Origin: Limanda limanda
Taxonomy: Eukaryota; Chordata; Actinopteri; Pleuronectiformes; Pleuronectidae
NCBI RefSeq assembly: GCF_963576545.1
Contig: NC_083636.1
Coordinates: 5,122,356 to 5,186,355 of the forward strand
Direction of reading: 5' to 3'
DNA length: 64,000 nucleotides
Shown: in pieces, positions 1 through 13,740 of the stretch
How the letters are laid out: each line of letters begins with the position of its first letter
Numbering within the stretch: position 1 is the first letter of the stretch
Translations under genes and position numbers: made by a program
The notes under the pieces: model-generated
Databases searched by the model: none
What the model was told of the DNA's origin: nothing
The model's input: the letters and a program-made list of their open reading frames with translations, nothing else

Positions 1-800
1 AGGGGAAAGGAAGCGTTACATCCCCCCCCCCCGCTGACAGACAGTTGCACATTCGGAGGAGCGTTAAATACGTTCCCTGCGCGGATCGATACGGGTCTTT
101 TTAACGCGTTCAAGCCATTCATGTGTAGACCAATTAAAAAAAAAACGGAGGAGGAATACGAGCGAAGCTGTTAATGAAACCCGGCAGGAGGGTTGTGGTG
201 TTGGTGTCTGAGTGAAGCAAAGGACGATTAATCATCTGGAGGGAGAAGAACTCGGGGCCGAGGTCCAGACTCTGCGGTTTTGTACTAGCATCGGGATGTT
301 AGCACTTTCTTTTTGGGGTGGGTGGGGGGGATCTAAAGCCGACGGGAAAGCATTTCACAGCTGACTGAGATACTATTAAAAAAGAGTGACTCACTCAGAG
401 ATGCGGGTAGGAACACGGGTTTTAGCGGAGAGGCAACTCACACAGCATTTCTCAGTCGCCGTCGGACTGGAGCTAATTATTTCGTGCCTCCAAAAGTGTT
501 ATCATGAAAAGGAGTTCCCCCCCCCCCCCCCACCTCCGCACCCGGCGCCACCGGGAGGTCGCATTTCAAAGTTCTTCATTCAAATGATTCTGGCCTTTCC
601 AGAGTCAAAGTCTGCCCGAGCCACAGGGGCGCTGTTTATTCTGACTTTTTAATGTACGAGTCGGAGTTTATGATTTATTTTGGTTTCTCAATTTTCCCCT
701 CGAGAAATGAAACACAGGGAAATGGAAAGAAAGATGGAAAACGCGCTGGTCGTGGGAGCGCAAGTTTTCTGAGACGATCCCGAGGAAAGTGACATAAAAA
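1..800. other. CpG-rich segment, possible edge of a promoter or first exon
   Basis: The first few hundred bases hold many CpG dinucleotides (for example around 60-110, 150-170, 255-265 and 535-560), close to what base composition predicts, whereas most of the window is CpG-poor. Poly-C runs occur at about 22-32 and 518-530 and a poly-G run near 320-330. I find no recognisable open frame; the proline-run frame near 386-652 is a by-product of the poly-C tract. This could be a CpG island associated with a gene starting left of the window. That is inference; no TATA box, splice donor or coding exon could be assigned with confidence. Confidence 0.35.
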
Positions 801-3800
801 CGCCTCAAAACACGAGGATTCAGACTCGTGTTTGTCAGGGAGCAAATGAGGGAATACAGCGGCGTTGATGTAGAGCAAAGGAATCTGCAAAGGGAGGAGG
901 ATGCATCAACAAAAGAACAGAACTGAGACAAGAGCGGATTGTCATTCCAACGAATGCTCAAAACTACTGAGATTATTCTCAGTTATTCCCCAAACTGAAC
1001 TAAATCTACACTGAACTCAAACAACAACTCCTCTTGTCCCTGGTCTTTTATTTAGTTTGTTTGTGACCAAACCTCAACCATATCAGTGTGAAATTGGAGA
1101 AAGCTTCATATTTCCGAGAGTGATTTCAGAAAGGAATCTACACTGACTTTTTATAACATCAAGGCCATCAGATAAAACGCATCTGTGTCATTCTGCAGCA
1201 CCAATAACAAAGTGTTGTCTTCAGCCTTATCAAACGTACATTTCTTAAATTAAGGGTCAATGTGGAACATTTGTTATTTTGGGTATATGTGTCTTCTTGA
1301 ATACATGAATTTAAAGCCAGCACCGAGACTGAAATAAGGAGGAAACAGCTCTATCAGCAAGTTGCCTGTACTGGTCCCCAGTCAATAAATGTACCATTGT
1401 AATGAACTGTTGTTCTAACACTGGAACGTGTTAGTTAACGATCTTTCCAGGAGCCTGTATACTTGGGTTTTTGTTACATGTGGAGCCTGTGAGCACGTTT
1501 CCCTCTGTTTCAAGTCTTTGTGCTCTGGGTAAATTAATTGGCTGCCGGCTGTAATTCTAATTAATGGACAGAGATGAGATCAGTATGGATTTTCCTATCC
1601 AGCACTGAGCCTGAAAGTGAATTATATTTCATAAAATGTCAAATTGTTCCTTTAATTTTAACACGGCATGCAGTAATACATGCTCAGGGTTGGTGTGAGG
1701 TACACAGAGTGATTACATCTTCGTATAGTCAGCATGTTGCTATAGTCAGCAACATATATATAAATGTAGACATATAGAAAATAGCTCTTTCTCCCACGCA
1801 GGGTTGATTGAAAACACTCTAACTCGTACAGTATCTCGTCTGAGTCAAAGTGCAGGCAGATGAATGAGGAGGCTTTTTGTCGTGAGCGCACAGAGGAGGG
1901 ACAGAGTCGGTGGTGAGGCAGATGAGACACCTTGTGGTGAATCTCTCAGTCAATTACATCCGTGCACCTTCAATAAGCTCGGGGATACAATAAGAGAAAA
2001 GGCGGCTTTAGCTTTACAGAGAGTAGCCAACGTTATAATGTGATTGTGTGTGTTATTATGCTTGAATTGTATCATCCTCAATGCTTTGATTCATACAGAT
2101 TATACACAGTGAGTCATATTGGTTAAGAGGGCGAGGAAATATGCAAAGCATGAACATGTACAATGAGAAATTATATTAGAATACACGTTAATGAAACTTC
2201 AAATGGTCGTATACTCGTCGTGGACAATGCCAGCGCTGAGTAGGATGAACTCACCTCCGCTCTCTTTGCAGGACTCGTTCTTTAAAAAGCTTCTGTACGT
2301 ATGAAAATATTAATGTGAGACAGAAATAAAACCATCAAGCCTTTCGCTGAGTGTTTGAAATGTAAGCCAGGGAGTTCTCTCAGGTCTGCAGGAGGTCAGA
2401 GAAGCCTGAACCCAAACAATCAGAGAGATGTGTGAGTCTGAATGTTAATGTGCCCAAATTACTTTCCTCTGTTCTTTATTACGTAATAGTTCAAACGCAC
2501 CAAAGGGAGTCGGTCACAATATCAAAAAACCTGGACTTGTGTCTGAGTGAGTTAGAAAAGACAATCAAACAAAGTCATTTGATCATTTGCACAAATAGCA
2601 AAATGGTTCAGGTGCCGCCTGAATTAAATATCACATAATTGTCAGAGTCTGATTAAATGGCAATCAACACATTTCATACAAAACCACGGAGCCCATGCAG
2701 GAGATCAGCAAAGTCAAAGTCATTAAGTCTCATCCTCAGGGGATCATGAAGAAACTGAAGATTCTAAGATATTGAAATTGATAAGAACTGAACTCGTAAT
2801 ATGTGATGTGAATAATTTCAGCTGTGGAAGCTTTGCTGCTCCTCTGGAGGTTTGAGGTCTGGATGATTTTCTCAAGGATTTTAAAAATAAAAGCCCTCCA
2901 GCGTTTCTGTTGACTGACTCCGTTCAATTTGTTTTTCAAAAATCTTATTGTCAAATATTTGCAGGAGCAGAAGATGCCCGGCTTCACACTGAATAGAACT
3001 GGTATTTATTTGAGTACTCAAGAGTACTTTTATACAAGGAAATACAGTAGTTATACCATAAACCTCAGAAAAGTTGCAGTTATATAAAAAGTTAAGGTAA
3101 AGAACTTGCAAGTAGTTGTATAACCGTATTGGGTTAAATCATCTAATATGAGAATACTTTGTATCGATGCTGAGCCATTTTCTTCTGGTTTGAACTTTTA
3201 TAAAAGTATATTTAGGAAATCAGAATCCAACCCTTGAGATGTGCGTACATTTAAACAGGTTGTTGAGTGCTGAAGGGAGAAGAAATTAATCTGTGGCCTG
3301 AAACAACAGAAACGTGAAACCACCATGTGGCCCAGCACAGTCGCCTTTGTGAATTTAGATTCTGCTGCTGCTCCGCTATGCACATCCTCACGCACGCTAG
3401 CATCTCGCCGACATCAAACAGACTGGCAGCCGTCCCACAGTTCTCACGATGCAACATCACATCGTCAGAACACCTCCGAGAGAAGAGAGGAGCAAGAGAG
3501 AGCTGCGTGAAATCATCAGCGTGGCAGGTTATGATCCAGATTCGAGTGGTGGAGGGAGGGGGGGCACAGAGGGGGATTTGGAATGCATTACTAATGTGAA
3601 CATTATTTTACATTATTTGTCCGCCCCCTGTTTTTTAATTTTATTTCTCTGCTCTGATTTCTCTGCGTTTAGCCGCGGCTACCTCACACGTAGCCCCCGG
3701 ACCGATAGCAGAGTTTGAGGATTCCGTGCCCCTCAATTAACCACACTGCATAATTTAAATCTGTGCTCCATTCTGTGGGATCAGACTCACTCGAGTGGGG

Positions 3801-4045
3801 GGTGGATGGCGCTGAGGAAATGCTGAGTATCATTCATAAATTACACACCGGGTGTGATGCTTGTGCAGATCTCATTATGCCGAACACGTATGAATGCTTC
3901 TGGAAACTTGGCATTTGCAGCGAGGCGACACGCTCAGTGTTATTCTACTCAGCTACAGTTGTTTGGCTGTGATGTCATCATATGTCATTGTACCTGTTAC
4001 TGTGAGATCCGGCCCTTTGACGAGAATATAACTGATAATGTTTGA
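801..4045. other. No gene seen; AT-rich non-coding stretch
   Basis: Only short, overlapping, unrelated open frames (under 100 codons) occur, with no conserved peptide. A CpG-poor tract with TAAT-type motifs lies around 1,520-1,570. A somewhat GC-richer patch lies at about 3,320-3,720. I recognise no mobile element here. Confidence 0.6.
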
Positions 4046-4240
4046 TGTTTAAAGATTCAAGAGCTTAATTGTCGTTGTGCAAGCACGAAAAAAATAGTCA
4101 AACAAGTCTAATTATCCCCGTTCTAAATATTTACAAAGGAAATACAGAAAAAATATGCAAACTTAATATAATATGAATGCAAGCAAAAGAAGTATATAAA
4201 TCAGGTTCTTCCAAATACTATCAGTTAAGACAAGTGGAGG
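4046..4240 (-). mobile_element. Decayed LINE-type 3' end relic
   Basis: The stretch starts with a form close to the fish repeat motif TTTATTGTCATTGCAC, here degraded to TTAATTGTCGTTGTGC at about 4,064-4,079, followed by AT-rich, A-run sequence. On the minus strand the motif reads as a run ending near a degenerate AATAAA, as in the better-preserved copy at 14,931-15,262. This suggests an old copy of a related family in the same orientation. The right boundary is arbitrary. Confidence 0.35.
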
Positions 4241-7200
4241 TAACAAGGACGCAAAGATCATACAATACCAGTAAAATACTTGGTATGATTATTAATGTAA
4301 ATTATATGCATTTTTTGAAATGTATATAAGTAGTATGATAAATATAATAGTAAGTACACAGTGTTTGTATGTATGTATGATACTATTGCATTGAGGATCA
4401 ATTTAATAATGACCTCTATTAAAATTTCCACTGCTATGAATCTGGTAACTAGTATGGGACATGTTTAAAAAATATATATTTGAAGGCCTAAAATTACATT
4501 TTTTAAATTTTAAAGCTAAACTTCTTTGGGGAAATACTATTTTAAGACTTAGTGGTAAAAATAACTGTGTTAAGCATGAACTTGCCAGTTAGATCCCTGC
4601 CTGTCTGTCCAAGTAGGCCAAACTTATCTGGAACAAATAATTCCGGTGCTGAAGTTAAATCTTGTGTTAGCTGCAGTTTCCAGACTCTCTTGCCAGGAAT
4701 AGAAAAGTCTGGAACCACTTTTTAAAAAACTCGCTGTCATTAAAGACACAGTGATTGTTAAAGATTTCAAGGAATCCATTCATCTCAATTCCCCATTTTT
4801 CTCTCGTCCAGATTCAGTTCCTTGCCTCTTCTCTCCCTCTCTTTCTCTCCGAGTTTCTCTTCTCTCATCCTTCACTCCAACTATGCCTTCAGTGGAGAAT
4901 CTGTCTCGGACCAAAGAGAAACACAAAACTGCTCTAACCGAGGGGACAGCAGCGGGGAACATGTCCGGCAGAAGATGGGTGCAATTAGCGTCTCGGAGAT
5001 GGTACAACGGCCGCGGGACAGACACATTCCTCAGACTTGTCCCCGAAGGACCGGGCCGCTACAAATCTAAAATGCACTGTGGAAAGTATTAACTACCGGT
5101 GCCATTGTGGCGCCGATGAATGTAGACATACGTGGACAGCGCTGATAAACAAGAGCCCGGGCACTTGTTAGCGCTCCCATCCTCGAGCTGCACGACCGCT
5201 CGGTGTGAAAAATGAAGTCAGTTCTCGCTGTGACAGAATCCATTCCGAGTAAAGAGGGAAATACTACACCTGCTATTTCCCAGACAAGGGAGACAGAGAA
5301 CACAATGAACTTTGAGACACAGCTTGAAGTTAGGAGGGAGAAGGTGAACTCGCCTAAAAACCTGGAGGAAGTCGAATTGAATGTTGATTATAGGGAGAGA
5401 CATACCACAATATTTACTGCCTAAGCTACGATAGTGTGCATTGCTTTCCCCATTTTAAACGCAATAGCATGTACAGCTACAATTAAATGATTACAAAAAG
5501 CTTAATGAAACACAAACATGCACAAACTGACGACCACCGAACAAAACACAAATTACTTCTGAGCAAAAAGATGCATTAAAATACCAAAGGTCACGTAGAG
5601 TTTGAGTCTGGAATGAATCTCAGCGGTGATGAGTTCTGAGTTCAGCGGCTGAAGATTCCCCACCTGCTGATCCCAGAACAGAAACAGCTGTTTGTCCAAA
5701 TGAGATTTTACCAAAGGGCACCTTCACCTCAATTTAACTCAATGCATTGCACACAGCGGTACAGTTGGTAACATGCAGACAAAAAGACAGTTTACAGTCT
5801 GATGATTACAGAGTTGAACTGAGCCTCCAGGTCACTGAGGACCTCAAGTAGTGAAGCTGGTTATGAACCTGCAGGCATCACACACTGTTGTGCTATCAGC
5901 TTCCTGTCAAACATTTCTTATATCTACAGAAAGGGCTTGATTTTAGTTGTTTGACCAAGAGGTTGCACAATAAAATTTGGATGCATTAAACTATGTGCAG
6001 CATAAAACCCTAAATAGTCTTTAATGCAATGAATGTATATGCAAACGTTTAATTATGCAACATTGTTTAAGGAAGAATCTTGTATTACTAGTAATCTTTA
6101 AATGAGTCATATCTGTGTTTTAATTAGAACAGAAACGAAAGCTTTAATTAAGGTATTCTCGATGTAGTGTAGAATAAAATGAGTGATAGAATAGTAGCTG
6201 AGACCACTTTGTAATTGGACACTTTTGCAGTTCTCAGTTTTAACCATATTTTAAATTGGTACCAGATTTTGACAAATTGCTAAAACGTATCTCGGTTTGT
6301 GAACAGAACAGGAAAATCCAGAGCGGCTGAACAAAGTAATGAAAGCGAAGCCGGACTGTTAACAGGCAGGTGACAGTAGCAGTTCAGCCGTGGCACTGAT
6401 GGAGAGATTGATCTGACCTTTCAGCAGATAGAGGATCAACAGAGAACTTTGAGTAAATCTCCCCCCCACTGCCTTAATCAAGCCGAGGCAGAGGCTCCAC
6501 ACACACAACACGACTTTATCTGATGCTGTGTGCGACAGACCCGGCTTTTATTATTGTAGTTTTCAGAGTTTGGAATTGATTCAGCGCGGGACGCACTGGG
6601 AAATGAGACCTTTTGTCTCAGGAGCCGCTGGTGAAGACGACATATTGAGTTTCAGAGGGTTGATGAAACACAGCATTAGTCCATTATACAGAAAGCAGAG
6701 TTTTTAAAGTTTAAGATGATGGCTCAGGATGGTCAGAGTGCGGCACACAAGTAAGATTCAATGCAGCTGAATAGCAAACAACGATGACATTGATGGAGGA
6801 GCAGCAGTGAATGGGTTGATGACACTCTGCATACACAGTCTATGGTTCATATCCATCACTTTCCGGTCATGTGTTGCCCTTGTGTTGTGTTTGTGAGCCC
6901 GCTGTGTATTCTGATGGGTCAGCGACACCGGACCTGCAAGTGGGAGTTGTGTGTCATCCTCTCGTGGGCGCTGCCGTCAACACGGGGCTATTGTCGGCAT
7001 GACTGCAATTAGCGTAGCATATAGGCTAAGCTGCCGCCCACCCGCTGCCAGCGTGGAGCTTTACACTAATGACGTGACGCACATGCATCCGCTGCCACTC
7101 GTCTATACATGAAGGTTTTTTTTCCAGTTGTCATGGAGACTGGTGTGAAAGTGTGCGGGAAGCCAATCAGGAGGTAAAGCTAGATTACTGGATAACTTTC

Positions 7201-8033
7201 CAAAATCCATGAGCTGTGTTAGCAGCTTGTTTGTATTATGATCATAATGTAATTACACAGGCTCAATTATTAAATAAGCCAAGAGAAGCTCTTGAAGCAG
7301 ACTTGGAGACAAAACCCTCCAAAGTAAAAGATGGAGACAATTTGGGAACAATCTGAAGAAGGGAAATCCCTCGGAACACTTCACAGAAACAAAAACACGA
7401 ATTTATCACTTACTAGAAGCGTTAAAACAAGTAAATAATCATAATGAATAACTCGCTGCAATATGTTGAACGACTGACAATCCATCTGGCCACGAGTCAA
7501 AATGTAGAACACGCCGGGATAACTTGAAGAAACAAAATGATATGTGTAAGAATTGGCCCAATTTGTTTTCAGCTGGCAAGAACTACGCCCTCATCACTCA
7601 ATGGTGCACATCATTACAGCTCCAGACCAAAAAAAACCTTGGCACAGTATCTCCGCCAATAGCTCCGACTGTTTCTGACATCGTTTAGAAGACAAATCAT
7701 TTCCTTGCAGCTCGTCCGCGATGTTGCAACCACGAGGAAAACATGATGCATCAAAGAAAAAAAATGTTTAGCAACATCCAAGAAGAGGGTGTTATTATTA
7801 TTTTGTCCGAAACACCGGGCGGCTGAAGCTCACGCTGCCCGGCTGAAATCGCCCGCAGGCGTCGGACTCGCCTGTGGTTCCCACGTCGATGACTGGATCC
7901 ACCGGAGCATCACAGCCAAGGTGGTACCACACACCACATGCTGGCTATTCAAACACTACAGTAAATACATTTTCTTGCTGATGAAAAACATGTTTTCAGA
8001 TTTAAAGTAGCAGTTTAAACTCTCTGTCCTTCA
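4241..8033. other. No gene seen; unannotated non-coding DNA
   Basis: This stretch is AT-rich to 4,760. A moderately CpG-rich stretch at about 4,950-5,200 carries overlapping frames on both strands without recognisable domains. From 5,430 to 7,790 there are no open frames over about 60 codons. No tandem repeat, inverted repeat or known element was recognised. Confidence 0.55.
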
Positions 8034-8052
8034 TCTTATATATATATATATT
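8034..8052. repeat. Short (TA)n microsatellite
   Basis: An uninterrupted alternating TA tract of roughly nine units. Confidence 0.8.
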
Positions 8053-10960
8053 TTAATCTTATACCTGCAAACCACTTGAATATCGTAGAAAAAGAAGCAG
8101 ATCGGGGACATTTAGTCTCTGAACTCTAGAAAACCTTGGCGCTCTGAGTGAACCTGTGTTGTTTGGGTTCCTCACTGCTGAGACCCTCCTCCTGCGTCCG
8201 TTCCCCCCCCCCTCTGCATGTCCAGATTGTTCATTTCTGCGCCCCCCCCGGCTGCTCGGGTTTGGCGAAGCGGCTGCAGTCTGGTTCTTTGTCTTCCCCG
8301 TGGCTCTGTCTGTCTGCTCCAGGACTCCCAGTGCTGTTTGTCTCTCAGGTGTCCTTCGTCCCCTCTTCTCCCCCAAACACCTCCTCCTCCTGTCTGTTGT
8401 CCTTGTTGTGGCTGAGTCATGAAACTAAAATAATCTGGTGTTTGTGAAGTAGAAGTTAAATTAAGCATCGTCTTCATTGATTTTGTAGAAATATGCATTC
8501 ATACCTTAAACAATAAGAAGTGCAAAACAATCAGCTTCTTCTTTATGGTGAAATTTACTTTCCACTTAATGTGCTGCGTCTGTATCGTCCATTCTGCTGT
8601 GATTCAAGTTGTCTGGTTTTCCTCTTTTTGCATTTTGCCAAAAGTAATAAGAAGTTTCTTCCACGTAGAAATTAAAAGGCACCAACGACGTTGTCTTCTC
8701 TCCAGAAATCGAAAACAACTTTTGGGTAAAAAGCTCTGTTAAAAGCTTCCTTCTTTCTCCTGTGTTTACGCTGCTTTGCTCCACGAAAAAAACAAATTCA
8801 TGAGCCAGAGAACAAGACTAAAGACAGTGATTAAATCCGGGCGACACATGATGGGTCTGATATTGAAGCGATGACAGCCAATGTTGGTTCTCAGTCAAAA
8901 GGGAAAACATGTTTATTTGTATTCGAACATTTCAACAACAAGGCAATTACTGCAAGAAAAGTCTGAAGGGCAACATCATAAATTGTAAAGTCAACATTAG
9001 ACGAGAGAAAAAAGAAGTTGAAAAGTTCAAATGGAGTTAAATACAGAGTAGAAAATAAATATGAAATAAAAGAGGATTTCAATAAATTCATTAATTAGAA
9101 GAATTCGGCGAATTCCAAGTCTTTGAAATGTGAAAAAAGCAAAAACATTGTAAAAGTGGAGCTATTATGAGTGCTGATGAAATTATACATCACTTTTAGA
9201 CATTTCTTTTATATTGGTGCGAACAAGCCGTCTGTGTGTTTTTGAAATATACCTCTCTGGGTTTGCTTCTGAAATAAATGTGTCCTTTTTGATTTGCACC
9301 ATTTCACTCCGGACGGCTACATTTATATATGTTTTTTATTATTATTTTTAAACTGAATGCACCTGAATTGAAAGTATAAGTCACGGTGAAAAATGCTTGC
9401 AGGTTTAATCTATGATGCCCGATGAGAAACATATGGAAGTCTGAGCTGCGTCTGCATCAGCTGCAGCGACCTCACGTTCGGAGGAAGGTGTTGAAAAGGT
9501 TTTTTTACTTCTCTGTTTTCCAAACTCCTCAAAATGACAAGAAATGATTAAATATTACCTCTTTGTCTCTTTGTTCAGCCTCTGCACTGGTGTACGGTTT
9601 TTATCTCGCTCATTAGCTTTTTAATACTGAGCGTAAATCCATTTACAGTCTGTCGGAGTGTGTGCTCTCCCCCCCCGGCCCCCCGGCCCCCTCACCTCAC
9701 AGTGAGGTCACAGAGAGGAACAGATCAGAAGTTAGAATATGTTAAATTACACCGGAGTCGGCTATGAGACAAAAAGGTAGAGAAATCCATGTCTTCACTT
9801 TGAGATCGGTTGATACTGTTCATCATGTTCAGTGTAAATTTAGAGATGCACAACTCCTGGACCGACTAACTTCATCATTCCTAAAGCTATATGTTGATAG
9901 AGCTGCTAAAACAATAACTTATTCATAATTATGTCCTATATTTACTTTGAAAAAGGCAGTGGTCCCAATACAAGATAGAAAAAGCCAAATGGAAATGAAC
10001 AAACTCAGTTGGGTTTCATCCCTTAAAAATTCGATATGTTCAATAAAGTAAAAATCAAAGTGTAGCAAGCAAATATATAAAGTAAATGATGCAGTTATGG
10101 ATCATTTAAGGCCTTATCTCATGGTTCATTGAATAAGTAGTTTGAGGATGTGAATATTTGTTCTATTTGTCTCAATGTAAGTAAAGTACCTCTTCAACGC
10201 TCCTTTAACTCGCCCATAATATAAATTACATGAAAATCAGAGGTAGTGAAATCTGACTGCTGCCTTGCATCAGAATAAAAAACATTTGCACAGATATTTA
10301 TTTCCCTTATTTGTCAGATCAACTGCCAGAGAAAGATTTTTACTTATTGACGATGTCTAGACAATAATTTTCCATTCAGCCGAGACATTAAAACCCGTGA
10401 CAGCCTGAATCGAGGAGCTAATCTGGGAATTAATAAGAAGCATAAACAATGTGTTTCTCAGACTGAAATCAATGTGTCACCAGCCTCCTCTCGCTCTTTA
10501 CTTATTCACGATTCCCTGCATATTCACAGCAGATACTTCCTGAGTCACTGGTTTCAGATCATGACGCCCCTGTGGAAACTCGGCTTTGTAACTGGGCCAG
10601 CTCGCTCGGCTCCCAGACTCCGGGGCCGTTACCGACGCATCTGTTGTTCTCCAGGTTAAGTTGCAAGCGAATCTCAATCACTTTTTTATGACTCATTTAA
10701 ACCTGCATATTTGTCTCCTCATCGGAGAGAACATGGAGAGGTGTGAGTCTAATGCAGCATAATAAAGCACTGGGTGTTGAGGCCAATATCGATACTGGGA
10801 GTTAAAAAAGCTTCCAACAACAATATATAAGCAGTTTTATGGATTTAATAAAATAAAATGAGTCTTTATGTTTTATTTTCCCTATAAACTACTTTTTACA
10901 TCCAAATATAAAGAACTCAAATTAAAGGAGGAATAGTATTTATGAAGCTCAGCGCAAGTT
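8053..10960. other. No gene seen; includes a pyrimidine-rich patch
   Basis: 8,160-8,420 is strongly pyrimidine-rich on the plus strand with C-runs (about 8,204-8,213 and 8,243-8,250). This produces five overlapping open frames of 65-108 codons on both strands, which look compositional rather than coding. C-runs recur at about 9,670-9,690. 9,700-10,960 is AT-rich with nothing recognised. Confidence 0.55.
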
Positions 10961-10961
10961 C

Positions 10962-11520
10962 AGTGAGGAAGACTTAAGCTGCACACGGTCAGCTGATCTA
11001 CGGAGCACCTAACCTGCAAAGTGATCAGCTGATCGTGGGCGTTTCTAAATGCCCAATCAAGTCTGGCGCGGGCTTTTCAGCCAATCATTCAGCACCTGGC
11101 AAACTTTAAAAATCCCTTCTGTTCTCTTCCGCAGTCAGGCGTCCTTCAACGACGCGCATAACCCCTCCTCCACCCCAATCTCCTCCAGTCCCCAGTAGGA
11201 TATTCATCGACCTCAACCGACTACATGCCTAATCTCACATCATGCTGGCAGAGATCATGGACCTTGATGACGGATCCCAAGACTGTCAGCGGATCGTGAT
11301 TACGGCGGCACCCGATCACGGTGGGAGCTGATCGCGGACTAAAAAGGCAACAACCTGCCGACAATATACCTAGTACTCGTGGCATCCATTGCACTTCTGT
11401 CCGTCCTGGAAGAGGGATCCCTCGCATGCGGCTCTTCCTGAGGTTTCTACGTTTTTCCTTTAAGAAGGTTTTGTAGTTTTTCCTTACTCTTGTGAGGGTT
11501 AAGGGCAGAGGATGTCACAA
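10962..11520 (+). mobile_element. Non-LTR-like interspersed repeat, copy A
   Basis: The segment 11,389-11,520 aligns closely with 13,522-13,660 elsewhere in the window: shared blocks include the TTGCACTTCTG start, the GAGGTTTCTACG block, the TTTTTCCTTACTCTTG block and the AGAGGATGTCACA end. The upstream part, with its two CAGCTGATC motifs at about 10,991 and 11,028, is part of the same repeat as I remember it from other fish, but this window alone does not prove that. Copy A loses similarity after 11,520 and lacks the tetranucleotide tail seen in copy B. The family is probably an L2/CR1-like LINE or a SINE that uses its tail; class assignment is inference. Confidence 0.55.
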
Positions 11521-13185
11521 TTGGCGAAGTCCAATAGGACAATTCTCACGGACATGGGCCATCCAAAACTATCGCTTGACTGATGAACCACCACCAGTGT
11601 CTAGACCCCGGGGGGGTGTTCCTGTTCGATGTCCTGCTCCGCCCCCTTCTAACCCTGACATCTCACAGGGGTCTAAATGCCACAGACCGTAAACATTCAT
11701 ATCTCGTGTGTTTACAAAATAAATATTGTAAAGTAAAAACCAAGTCTCTCCTCATTGAAATGTTGTCAACTCATAAAAGACAATATAGAAATCCGTTAAA
11801 GCTCATTACAGCTGATTTTCACCCACAAACCAATAAATCGGTTGCAGATTTGTATTTGCCTGTGAAGAAGCTTTATTCCAGATTCTCCAGGACATGGGAC
11901 CATGGTTTGCAGACGGAGCTGAGCAGGAAAAGTGAAACTCTTGTCTCACCACTCGATCTACGTTCCAGCCCAGAATAGCACGATGAGGTTTTCTTTCCCG
12001 TGGTGTCTCGGGCTCCCCCCCGGGGGAAGGGGTGAGGAGCACAGACGTCCTCGGGGAGCTCCAAATTGAACCGCTGCTCCCTTTGTGTTGAGCAGAGACA
12101 GATGAGGGGCTTCGGGACGCCTTCTGAATCTATTCCAATTCAGGTATTTCAAGCATGTCCTACAGGGGGGGGAAAGAAACCCCAGGGCAGATTCAGAACA
12201 AGCTGCAGGGAGGATTATATATTCTATCTGACCTGGGAACGCGTTGGGATTTGACAGCAGCAGCTGGAGAACGAGCCTGAGGAGGAAGGAGAAGAACGAA
12301 GGATGAAATAAGGACCAGGACCCTGATGTGCAGCAGAAATTAAGGACTATACGATCTAATAAGGTTGCATGTATTTGAATTAACGTCTGAAATATTAAAT
12401 ACTTTTCTATTCTCTCTAGACTAATTGTAATTAAATGCATCAATGTGTGAATAACAGCACAAGTGACCCGTGACCACGTTCACCAGCTCTGTGTCTAGTT
12501 TATGATGATGTTGTGTTGCTGTCACCTTGGATTTAGAATGATCGCAGCTCCTGAAACCGCAGGACACAGCGTGACGCTCTCCATCAGGGATCTAATTATT
12601 AAAGTCAAGTTCAAAATGTTAAAAATCCTGAGCGACGACCTCACTGTTCGTGGTGTTTTAGCTACAATGCAGGATTTGTGCATGTGAGTGGATAAACTGT
12701 GTAAATACAAAGGATACATCGGTTTATGTGAATGAAAACATCCGTATTCCCTCGATGATTACACGACTCAAGAGGATTAGTCATGTGTTGTAGTTTATCC
12801 GGAGTAGTTCTAGACAGGTGTGTCTCTACCTCGGATTCGGAGATTTCAACGCGACCAAAGTTCACGTCCAACTGGGACTCGTCAGGTTCTTTCTTCTGTT
12901 CGTCCACTTGCTGCTTCCTCTCTCTCACAGGAGGCCTGGTATCTGGGCCATATGCTGTGGCACCTGGGGGAGACGTATTTCTCCCTCAGCACCCAGAGCC
13001 ATGTGTGGGGGCATTAATCTGCAGCGGCCTCCCAGGGGCAGCTCTTCCTGGTTGGGAGAGATCGGTGATGTGATTCACAAAAAAAAAAGCAAGTTCACAT
13101 TTTTACGTTCGGGGATTTGTTTTCCATATCGGGGGAACAATCTATTTGGAGCAGGTTTTTCTCAACTTTTGTTTTTCTTGACACA
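11521..13185. other. No gene seen; several chance open frames
   Basis: Open frames of 131 codons (11,583-11,978, plus) and 161 codons (11,958-12,443, minus) occur, but both lack recognisable domains, overlap other frames, and begin at or beside repeat sequence. 12,780-13,080 has overlapping frames in all three plus-strand phases. I judge none to be a gene. Confidence 0.5.
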
Positions 13186-13740
13186 AAATCCAGTTTGGAT
13201 CCAGTTGGATCCAGTTTGGTGGATTCTATATTGTGCGGGCTGACCGTAGAGGGAATGGCGGATCCTTTGTCGCGTTGGCATCGGATGATGGTGAACCACG
13301 ACCGAGGCGGCGGCTGATGATGGATTCTAACTGGCGCCTGTGGACAATGACTGTGGACTATAGTGGATCCCATCCTGATGGTGGATCATGATCTTGCTGG
13401 CTGCTGACCAGAGACTGATTGCAGCAGGACTGCTTCACACATAGTATTGAAAAAATGTTTACCCTCATCGATGCTGCTAAAAACTTTAATCCCGATGATG
13501 TTTTCCTACACTTGACATCTGTTGCACTTCTGTTCGTCCTGGGAGAGGGATCCTCACATGTGTCTCTCTGAGGTTTCTACGTATTTTTTATCCTGTTAAC
13601 AGGTTTTTTTTTGTAGTTTTTCCTTACTCTTGTTGAGGGTTAAGGACAGAGGATGTCACACAATGTTAAAGCCCTATGAGACGAATTGTGATTTGTGAAT
13701 ATGGGCTATACAAATAAAATTTGATTGATTGATTGATTAA
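13186..13740 (+). mobile_element. Non-LTR-like interspersed repeat, copy B, with TTGA tail
   Basis: This copy shares 13,522-13,660 with copy A at 11,389-11,520, then continues through a 3' end of AATAAAATTTGATTGATTGA type with a (TTGA)n tail at about 13,721-13,738. A short tandem tail after an AATAAA-like motif is typical of L2/CR1-clade LINEs and their dependent SINEs. The GGATCC-rich upstream part (13,195-13,400) also resembles the fish family as I remember it. The left boundary is uncertain. No reverse-transcriptase coding sequence remains, so it is a 3' fragment or a non-autonomous member. Confidence 0.65.

Noticed and set aside
386..652. 88-codon frame with a proline run
   Set aside because: The proline run is the poly-C homopolymer; no signal peptide, domain or splice context.
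8148..8498. Cluster of 65-108-codon overlapping frames
   Set aside because: They result from pyrimidine-rich, stop-poor composition on both strands; no frame shows a recognisable protein.
11958..12443. 161-codon minus-strand open frame
   Set aside because: No recognisable domain, overlaps other frames on both strands, and its C-terminal part reads through G/C-run sequence; no splice or promoter context.
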